Shown here in pieces: positions 55,212 through 64,000 of a stretch of DNA of 64,000 nucleotides. The stretch's first letter is position 1; each line of letters opens with the position of its first letter. Source of the stretch: Pseudorasbora parva (taxonomy: Eukaryota > Chordata > Actinopteri > Cypriniformes > Gobionidae); assembly GCF_024679245.1 (NCBI RefSeq), contig NC_090188.1, positions 35,934,992 to 35,998,991 of the forward strand. The letters run 5' to 3'. The position numbers and the translations under genes are program-made. The notes under the pieces are model-generated. The model was not told where the DNA came from. It ran no database searches and was given only the letters and a program-made list of their open reading frames with translations.

Positions 55212-56965
55212 ACCATATACACTCAACTAAAGGATTTTAAGGGACGCCATACTAAAACTGTATTTGACCCTCTTTTGCCTTCAGAACTGAAACAATGCTC
55301 AGGTAGGTCGTGGCATTTAAACGATGCCCAATTGGCACTAAGGGGCCTAGACTGTGCCAAGAAAACATCCCCCACACCATTACACCACCACCACCAGCCA
55401 GCACAGTGGTAACAAGGCATGATGGATCCATGTTCTCATACTGTTTACGCCAAATTCTGACTCTACCATCTGAAGGTCTCAACAGAAATCAAGACTCATC
55501 AGACCAGGCAACGATTTTCCAATCTTTAACTGTCCAATTTTGGTCTCTTTTTCATATTTGTAGTGGAAATGAGTGGTACCCGGTGGGGTCTTCTGCTGTT
55601 GTAGCCCATCCGCCTCAAGGTTGTGTGTGTTGCGGTTTCACAAATGCTTTGCTGCATACCTCGGTTGTAATGAGTGGTTATTTCAGTCAAAGTTACTCTT
55701 CTTGAATAAGTCTGCCCATTCTCCTCTGACCTCTAACATCAACAAGGCATTTTCGCCCACAGGTCTGCCGCATACTGGATGTTTTTCCCTTTTCACACCA
55801 TTCTTTGTAAACCCTAGAAATGGTTGTGTGAAAATCCCAGTAACTGAGCAGATTGTGAAATACTCAGACCGGCCTGTCTGGCTCCAACAACCATGCCACA
55901 CTCAAAATGGCTTAAATTACCTTCCTTTCCAATTCTGACTTTCAGTTTGCAGTTCAGGGGTCTCATTTATAGATTTCATCCTAAAAGTGTATGTACGTAC
56001 AAAAGCTAGATTTTGCGAACGCACAAAAAAATTCAGATTTATAAAACCATGCGTGCGCCAGAACCTGCGCAAAAATCCCTTTATAAATCACAGCCAGCAG
56101 CAGATTGTGCGTATGTGCTTCTCCAACCTGTCTCCTCCCCGAAATCTCCATATATTTTGCATTTATAACAAAATCACAGAATTCATTTGTGGGGGAAAAT
56201 TGAAGATGAAAATGTTACAGAGAGCACATGCAGTTTTGTAATGAACACCGTAATAGTTGGACCGATGATGAGTAGCGATTGTGCTTCATGACTATTTGCG
56301 TATTTGCAGACTTTGACATTTTATTATATATGAAGCCTACATTAAGGAAAATATTTCGTTTTTACACTGTGTTGTGCAGTTCTCTAATAAAAGGATATTT
56401 CATGCTATTCTGTGTCACGTCGCGCCATCTCCTCCTGTTGTAGATGATGTGACTGTAAGGCAGAAATATTATTTTAATACATTTTGAATTACGTTTGGAT
56501 TTTACTACATGCATATAGGCCTAAAACAATCAGCACAAATAACACTGTTGGATTTAATCTTCATGACAATGTGAATCTGTGGAACGTATGAAATGGAGTG
56601 AAAATGAAATGTCATTCATTCTTGTAATCGTTCTTCTCAAAAACATTTATTTTCTACAATATAACTTCAGTTCACGACTTCACCATCTGTGTCGCCAATT
56701 CCCTTTGTCTCCAGAATGTGTGTACCCACAGCTCAAAGTTTGCTTAAAGGTGTGCACATTCTCCCGTCAAGTTTGTTTTTTATAGATCACAACCTTTGCG
56801 TGGGAATTGGCAGCCCTGTTTTGTACGTACGCTTTATAAATGAGACCCCTGGAGATTGTCTTGACCAGGACCACACCCCTAAATGTATTGACGCAACTGC
56901 CATGTGATTGGTTGATTAGATAATTGCATTAATGAGAAATTGAACAGGTGTTCAATTACCTCGCG
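55212..56965 (-). mobile_element. Tc1-like transposon (minus), truncated and interrupted
   Basis: Minus-strand transposase with ENMDPSCLVTTVLAGGGG, VMVWGMFSWHSLGPL and TTYLSIVS. The left end keeps actcaactaaaggattttaa, but a large internal part next to it is missing. After an insertion at 55957-56849 the Tc1 sequence resumes (ggagattgtcttgaccagga) and stops before its other terminus. Confidence 0.8.
55957..56849. mobile_element. Inverted-repeat element with GGGGTCTCATTTAT ends
   Basis: Left GGGGTCTCATTTATAGA and right TTTATAAATGAGACCCC, exactly placed in a Tc1 copy. No transposase seen; class uncertain because the duplication is not clear. Confidence 0.75.
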
Positions 56966-58126
56966 CAGTTGACTGCCGGAAGATATATATTTTAGTCTAT
57001 AAAGTCAAAAATATGGATATTTCTCTAACAAAAAAATGCATAGCTTCTCTTCAGAAGGCCTTTATTAAAAGATTTGTTAAAATGTCGTAATAATTTACTC
57101 ACCCCCATGTCATCCAAGATGTTAATGTCTTCAGTCGAAAAGAAATGAAGTTTTTTGAAGTAAATATTCCAGGATTTTTCATCATATAATGGTTTTCATT
57201 TAATGGTTTCCAAAATACTGTTATATAAAAATTGTTATATAAAATGGGTGTTCCTGTTTTACCTAGCCTACTAGATTTTTCACGTCAACACCGTCTTCTA
57301 ATAACGGGTCATAACATGGGTTATTATCGTTATCAGTATTATTCACCAATAATATATGCAATTGTGCTGTGAAAGCCTGAAGTATGAAACTCAACTAAGA
57401 CCTACATAAAATTACATTTTAATACCCTGAAAAAAGGTTAAAATAAGTTAAAATAATAACTAAAAAATCACCATTAAACTAGGAAACTATTATAATAAAC
57501 TTTTTAAATAAACTATTAAACTATTATTTATGGTAACGTTACGGTAATCATTTTTATATCATGCAATAACACAGCAAAAATATAGTATAAATAAATAAAT
57601 GTAGGCCTATAACATTTTAATGCATGCACGCCATGCAGATATCTAGGATTTCTGAGTGATGATGCAGAGGAAAAGTTTTAATGCGGGCTCACGCGCTCTG
57701 CTCATATGAATGATTTGAGTTTTAGTTGCTATGGCGACGCGTGTTATGAATTCTGACTCATATACACTCGCGCACCGATCGCGATCTGTTGTTGAGAGAG
57801 ACGAGGCGAATTCACAAACTTTTGCTGAATATTTTCTGCGCTGACCTTGAGATTTTGAAGCTGAGATTCCTGAGACGAGACTTTTATTCTGAAAGAACAT
57901 CGGAGGATATATCCTTTACACAGAGTTATAATTTTGAGTTTGAGTTCTTATTATTTAAGTACATTTTTCTCTTATTGTTCTTTTCTTAATTTAGGAGCTT
58001 TGAGTTTTGTTTATTTTTTGTTTTTCTTTTCTTTTCTGGTAGGAGTATTTTTGAGGAGAGTTTATTGTATTGTATTGTGTTGTGTTGTGTTTTGTATTGA
58101 TTTTATTGCAGATTGGAGGAGGTTGT
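56966..58126. other. Upstream region of the pim-like gene
   Basis: A decayed family C fragment near 57010-57120, then AT-rich DNA. The likely 5' untranslated sequence before 58127 is T-rich. No TATA box can be assigned with confidence. Confidence 0.4.
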
Positions 58127-61100
58127 CGATGGCTCATATGATGGATGAAAGAGGAGGTGAATGCTTTAGTTTTTCATTTGCTTATGTGATGTTATGTTAT
58201 GATGTTGTACAATGATTGACTACATTAATGTGAAGAAAATTGTGTGAGGTAACGCATTTGATCCCCCAATTTTGCTGGTAAAGTGATCACATGTATTTGA
58301 TTCCTGAAATCAACTTTTCAATTTGAGAAACTGAAGTAACAATTTGTAATTGAATACTTTTTGACCACACTGGTTATTGTAAAACATGAAGAACTTATGT
58401 GATGAAATATTCCTGCCTCAGGCCGCTCCATAACCAGGAGAGCCACCTTCTCTCAGACGGCTGGTCAGGAGATTTGGAGACCCGGTATTGATGACCGTGA
58501 TCAGGATCCGCTGCCAGACCCGACCCAGACACGGATCCAGGACCAGCCTACACATTTAGCAACTCTGTCTTCTGAGTTTTCTGTGTCCGCAGGTCCGACT
58601 GACAGGGAGAGGGAGTGGCAGAGCGGCAGCCGGCAGAGCCAAGATGATGGACGCCCGTCCACTTCATCTAAACGCTTTCGCAGAGGTCAGAATAGGCTTT
58701 TATTAATGACGTTATGGCTCAGTAAACAAATAATGAGTCAGTGAAAATAGAAATTTGAAAAAAATATATAAATAAAGTAACAATTTGATGTGACCACTGA
58801 CGTTGATTATTAATGTTATTGAAAATGTCTTCACCAGTCGTCATGTCCACATCATCTTTGTCCCTCTCTGAGGACAATATAGTGAGGCGGTTCTGTAGAG
58901 AGACGTTGAGCCTCAGCAGCAGAGGCACGTACATCGTCGACTGGAGGTGGAGTGGCGATAGTTCGGATAGCCGAAACGAACAGGGCAGTTGCAGCGACTG
59001 TTGTTTGTCCAGGTCCGACAGCCTCGAAGAGTGGACGTGCCCTCCGCTGCCAGGTCAAGTTCCCGTCGAGCCAGCGGAGACTTCACATGACCTTACGGAG
59101 GCTTCCCCAGTGAACAAGAGCTCAACAGGTGAGACTGAAATAAGGCTGTGCGGTGTAAAGTGTACAGTCACATTGAATTTAATTTTACTGGTGACAATTT
59201 TAACAGTAAAATGTAACTTACGTCATTTTATCATTGTCTAATTTGACGTCAGAGATGTTTCTAATAATTCAGTTTTGTTGTCTTACAGAAAAACCAACAG
59301 TATGTAAGAAGAGGAAAGGAATTGGTCGTTTCCTCAGGAACGCGTGGAAGGCTACGAAGCGTTCGCTCCTCTGCTGTTGCCTCAGTGCTGTGGATGTTGT
59401 GGAGCCTTTTGTTCCTCCAGCGGATCTGGAGCCAGAGCCCGATCCTGGTCCATCAGCACCTGATCCAGATCACTCTGGCGTCAAGCCAAATAATGGTCAA
59501 TCTGCAGACATGATTTCTCCAACATTGTTTTAAACAGTATCATCGTCTTTGTTCGCACTGATATTTTTAATACAAAACAAAGGATCTAGCAAGCTCATAT
59601 GTTTCTCATATTTTTCTGTTTGTTTTTCAGACTCCTTTGAGACCCTCTATAACGTGGGAGAGATGATTGGATCCGGAGGATTCGGAAGAGTGTTCAAAGG
59701 AACACGAAAATTTGATGGCAAAAAGGTAAAGCAATCTTGCTGAACTGTACAAACAATTTTGCTCTTGCATGCATCAAAACATTTAATTCAGATGGGTTAA
59801 TACATAGATGCTCAAATCGTAAATGTTATGTGCGAAGTCAGGCGCTTGAATACTGTCACTGCTATTGAGCACAGTTTTTTTTTTTTTTTTGCAGGTTGCC
59901 ATCAAGCAGATGAGCAAGATTGACAATAATCGTTATCTTGATATTGTAAGTTGGTCAAAAGTTGAATGTGTATTTGTTGTTAAAGTGCTGATTACTGTAG
60001 TCAGTACAGCTGGAGGAAGCATTAGGTGTAAATGTAATAGATCAATAAACCAGGAAAGGCTCTGATGATCGTATCTATAAAGATCAAAGAAAAATACATT
60101 TAAAAATGATATGCCAGCTAAACTTCTGTCTACTGCTTTTCTCTAGCCTGGGCATCCCGAACCTCTCGTTACTGAAGTGGCGCTGCTGCTTATGATGAGG
60201 CAAGAACCCATGAGCCCCTACATCATACGCCTGTACGACTGGTTCGAACATCCTCGGACATTCAGTCTCATAATGGAGTTCCCTGAACCCTGCGAGAGCT
60301 TGCTGGACTTCATCATTCGCGATCCTCAAATGGATGAAACAACAGCACGGGTCATCATGCGACAGGCTGTGCTGGCAGTACAACACTGCATCGAGCATGG
60401 CGTCTTTCATAATGACGTTCATGTACAGAATTTCCTGGTGAAGACAAACACTTTAGAGCTCAAGCTGATAGACTTTGGCTCCGGTCAGCTACTTTGTGCT
60501 GATGGCTACGAGAGAAAACTATACCGTGGTGAGTATTTCTGGAGTGTGGAAACCTGGATGAAGTGACTTCTGATTATTTGATGCTTTGAAAAAAAAAAAT
60601 GCTCAACGATGCGCAAATGTCTTGCTTACAGGAATCCTGGATTACTGCCCACCTGAAGTCTTCACAGAATCTCGATTCCACGCCGTCCCAACAAATGTCT
60701 GGTCTCTAGGAGTGTTGTTGTACGAGATGGTGAACGCATGTTCTCCCTTTGGCAATAAAATGGAAATCACACAAGCCAAAGTTAAATTTCAGAACTCCAA
60801 TTTATCCAAAGGTGAGTGAAAATTATTGACTACATTGATAAACACAAATAGAGCAAAAGCTCTGTTCAGAAACGGGTAAAGGTGAAGTATGTAAGATTTT
60901 TTTAAAGTTTAAATACATTCAGTTTATTGTTCATCAGATGCTGTTTGCATGTAGATGCAAACATTCGTGTCACATGGTCATGACTAACCAGCTCTCTCCT
61001 TAATAAATTTGCTCAGAATGCAGTGATCTGATTAGCCAGTGCCTAACCCGGGATCCAACTAAACGACCGACGTTAGAGCAGATGTTACAACATGAATGGA

Positions 61101-61150
61101 TTAGAAATGATCTGGAGAAGTTCAGGAGAAAAGATTCACTCGATCAGTGA
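58127..61150 (+). CDS. Pim-like serine/threonine kinase with long N-terminal extension
   Basis: PIM-family kinase. Exons: 58127-58154, 58422-58685, 58838-59128, 59289-59495, 59631-59725, 59895-59945, 60147-60528, 60632-60811 and 61017-61150; phases join and give 543 residues. The kinase domain starts near residue 268. It shows glycine loop GSGGFG (277-282), VAIK lysine 299, helix-C glutamate 322 region, a PIM-type hinge with PEP (358-360), LIDFGSG with DFG aspartate 421, PPEVF in place of APE, and WSLGVLLYEMV. The catalytic loop reads HNDVHVQN (400-407), where PIM kinases have HRDIKDEN: the base aspartate 402 is kept but arginine and lysine are replaced. Residues 1-263 are Ser/Pro/acidic-rich with a basic-cysteine patch (RSLLCCCL) near residue 215. 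Cyprinids have many pim-like paralogues, so no gene symbol is assigned. The donor after 59495 (gtcaat) is weak. Activity may be reduced; that is inference. Confidence 0.88.
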
Positions 61151-61264
61151 TTTCAGGTGTGAGGAAGTGTAACAGACAGAGTAGGATTATTATCATTTTT
61201 CTTCAATTCTGGATGATTGGTAGTGAGGTTTTTAAATTTGTGTTCATTGTAATGTTCAGGTTGT

Positions 61265-61400
61265 AGTCAAGTCAGCTTTATTTATACAGCGCTTTGTACA
61301 ATAGATTGTTTCAGAGCGGCTCCACAGTAATAAACAGGAAAATAACAATCAGTGATGCAATTGCAAGAATTCGGTTCTGTTGTAAATCAGCTCTTAAAAA
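61265..61400 (-). repeat. Retroposon 3' tail, reverse orientation
   Basis: The stretch gtcaagtcagctttatttat acagcgctttgt is the reverse of the tail type at 20395-20535, just after the pim-like stop codon. Confidence 0.5.
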
Positions 61401-61604
61401 AACATTCATGAGTTCACATGTTCATATAATCTTTGTATTGGACAGGAAATAACACTTGCTGTCCTTGGTGGAGAGCTTGAGCTCAAGACTTGACATGAAG
61501 CCTGAAGTCCGACCCCGACCTGACAGGAATTCAAGCCGCCACACCAGAGATCAGAGCCGGCCCACGTCTGAGCAAGAACACGAGAGATCGAAGACTGGAC
61601 TGAA

Positions 61605-62827
61605 TAGGGCTGTGTATTGCCAAGACTCTGGCGATACAATACATATCACGATACAGGGGTTACGATACGATATATTGCAATATATTGCGATATTGTACGA
61701 AAGGCAATATATTGCGATATTTCGTTTTTGTTTTTTATAATTTAAAAGAATAAAGAACACAACCATAAGCCTAAAACACAAGACAAAGTATTTTATTTAA
61801 TTAATACAGTATAATTTATATCACTAATCATATGCAATGTGCAATCTAAGTTAAGGGGAATGTAAAGTGACTGCAGGATTCTTTATGTGTAAAGGTTTTA
61901 AAGGTTCACAGTATAGCAGTGGCTATTTAACAACAGAAAGTGCAGTCCATTTCATGACTGAATGACCGTTTGTTTTATATTTAACACAGCAGCCCCGATC
62001 ACATAGAAAAGACGCCTCTCGCTGCAAAAACGCGTTCTTTTGCAGCGAGAGGCGTCTTTTTTGAATGGATTTCGGTTGGCAGAGAGCGTTATGCGCGCTG
62101 CTTATGCGCCCTGGGTGCCTCGCGTTTTTGAAGGTGCGCTCCGAGCGCATGAAGTTGAAAAAAAGTCAACTCTGAGCAGAAAAGCGTGCAACATCATTGA
62201 GCTTATTTTCTGTTGTCCAAACGAATGAATGAAGAAGCGGGTCTTCCGTTGTGTTTACCGTTAACGTTACATTGATTTGACTGACAGGTGATTCGGGGGT
62301 TGCCTAGAAACATTAAAGCGCACAGTGCGCCTCGCGTTTTCTAACCTGAAAAAAAACGTGTTCTGTGTGATCGGGGCCTAAAGCTGTTTTCTATAAAGCA
62401 GTCTATTGTATAAAGTGCTATTTCAAGTACTGAACTGCAGAGCTGGTGCATCCATATCCACATCGCTATTATGTTTCGTTCTCCTGCCACCGCTGTCAGT
62501 TTTAGCGTGTGTTTATTTTGTTACTGAGAGGAAAACGTGCAGTCTATTCTATCGAAATGCTTCTCAGCAGCGCGGGTGACGTCAGGATGTTAAGCGAGCT
62601 CACTGTTTCAATGTGTTTCCCGAGTATTAGATTATAACTTGGCCTATTTTGCAAACAAAATGATTCTTGTCGATTTCCTTAGTGGCTTCTTTTTAGCAGA
62701 GGCCAAAATGAGTCCACACTTCAGCTCTGTATACTGCAGGAGCGGAATAATGCTAGCGTCTTTCTTGAGAGCTGGGTCTGCTAATGTAAACACTAGTGAT
62801 GCCAGTCATAGATATCCATAATAAAGG
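61605..62827. mobile_element. hAT-like repeat with CGATACGATA subterminal repeats
   Basis: Left end tagggctgtgtattgccaag followed by many gatacgatatattg units. The expected right terminus is not found, so it is truncated or rearranged. It carries a nested element at 61991-62379. Confidence 0.5.
61991..62379. mobile_element. Nested element with CCCCGATCAC ends and internal hairpin
   Basis: Ends AGCCCCGATCACATAG and TGTGTGATCGGGGCCT. Within it, 62007-62029 pairs perfectly with 62038-62060 (23-bp stem, 8-base loop). Confidence 0.65.
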
Positions 62828-63290
62828 CTAGATGTCTTATGGCGCAATCACCATCGTCATCACCGGCGGCCATCTTGTCACAGGCAAGCTTTCTGTCAGG
62901 CTCTGTGGAACCTGATGTAAGCTGAGTGATCTGTCCGAACATAAACACTCTTATCTCGCTGAAATCTTGACGGATTTACAAATGGTTTGGTTTCTTACAA
63001 ACGTTATTAACATGGCTACAAATCTGGCTGCTTTAACACATTGAAATTGCAGCTTTTCGTTTAGATAAACCACTTAATCGTGCAGCTTGTGTATCACGGC
63101 TATAACTTACGTGCACTTTATTAAGGCTGAGACCACAATCGAGCTGTTCAATTATATAGGTTTTATTGAAACCAATAACGATTTTATGACAACCAATCTT
63201 TTGTCAAGTTAAAATAAACTTAGTTTGCATGTTTTAAAAAAAAAAATTAAATACAAATTTTATTATAATAATGATATTCTTATTATAAAA

Positions 63291-63371
<81 letters not shown>

Positions 63372-63402
63372 CAATAGCTAGCCGTGAAAAAACATTCAGA
63401 GC

Positions 63403-63448
<46 letters not shown>

Positions 63449-63791
63449 ATTTCTCATGTTGCCATTCGGTACACAGTTTTAGTAGCCTATATATTGATTT
63501 AACATAAATACCTTTTTTATTGCACCTGTCTGTTCTGTTCAATGTTACTTTCATATTAAAGTCCATGGTTATAATTATTCATAAATATTTTGTGTCATAA
63601 CTACATCTCTGACGTTTATAACAAACGAAACAGTTTGGAAATCGGTTGAAAATTGAGCAAGTTATGGCTATTTAAAAGTACATGCACCATTAAAACACAC
63701 TGTTACGAGTGAGCGAGCTGCCTGTGACAAGATGGCCGCAAGTTGCGGACGGCGACCTCCATTGGCCAATAGCGCGCACGAGACATCTATG
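62828..63791. mobile_element. Inverted-repeat element containing AT microsatellites
   Basis: Left tagatgtct with gcggccatcttgtcacaggc inside; right end gcctgtgacaagatggccgc then agacatcta. Contains (AT)n at 63295-63368 and (GT)n-(AT)n at 63402-63448. Confidence 0.6.
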
Positions 63792-63792
63792 C

Positions 63793-64000
63793 TGCGTCCC
63801 AATTCGCCTACTTATACTACGTCCTAAAAGTATGTACTCTTTTTGTGAAGAAAAAGTATATACTTTTGAGTGTGTAGCAGAAAAGTATGCAAGTTTCGGG
63901 ACATACTACTTCGCCATCTTTAACGGACTCTGTCGCTTAGTTACATGCATTCCGTCACCGTTTATCTGCCCTGTCAATCATTGTCAGATTCGTCACAGTT
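63793..64000. repeat. Start of another inverted-repeat element
   Basis: Begins tgcgtcccaattcgcctact, a terminus I recognise from dispersed fish elements, followed by repeated aaaagtatgt-type motifs; it may run off the window. Confidence 0.4.

Noticed and set aside
55573..55938. 121-codon plus-strand frame
   Set aside because: Antisense of a Tc1 transposase region.
58852..59058. Minus-strand frame across the pim-like exon
   Set aside because: Overlaps a supported coding exon in the other strand and lacks splice signals.

Overview
The window is vertebrate nuclear DNA from a teleost, most likely a cyprinid (carp, goldfish or zebrafish relative). It has intron-split genes with GT-AG junctions, fish Tc1, hAT and TTAA-target elements I recognise from cyprinid genomes, an AT-rich base composition and abundant microsatellites. 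The species cannot be fixed from sequence alone.

Four protein-coding genes can be rebuilt exon by exon. (1) An abcg2-type half-transporter on the minus strand (17126 down to 3472). It has a complete nucleotide-binding domain; the membrane-domain exons lie beyond the left edge. (2) slc29a3 (ENT3, lysosomal nucleoside transporter) on the minus strand (38803 to 19073). Its five coding exons give 475 residues, the same length I recall for human ENT3. (3) c1d on the plus strand (46853 to 53721), an exosome cofactor of 146 residues. (4) A pim-like serine/threonine kinase on the plus strand (58127 to 61150), 543 residues, with a long N-terminal extension and an altered catalytic loop.

The rest is dominated by transposable elements, many with target-site duplications readable by eye. 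There are hAT-type elements with 8-bp duplications (12897-13651, 14255-15881, 39618-41154). There are Tc1-like copies at about 9020-10302, 10328-11822, 34207-35419, 50462-53050 and 55212-56965. Many short inverted-repeat elements are flanked by TTAA. Solo-LTR-like pieces lie at 10722-11153, 13680-14232 and 21013-21370. The LTR at 22997-24393 is palindromic.

Nesting is common: an LTR inside a Tc1 copy, two elements inside another Tc1 copy within the last c1d intron, a foldback element inside a hAT, and a four-level stack at 22887-24681. The genes are unrelated in function (drug or metabolite efflux, lysosomal nucleoside export, nuclear RNA processing, signalling). No operon-like logic is expected. 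No tRNA, rRNA or CRISPR was seen.
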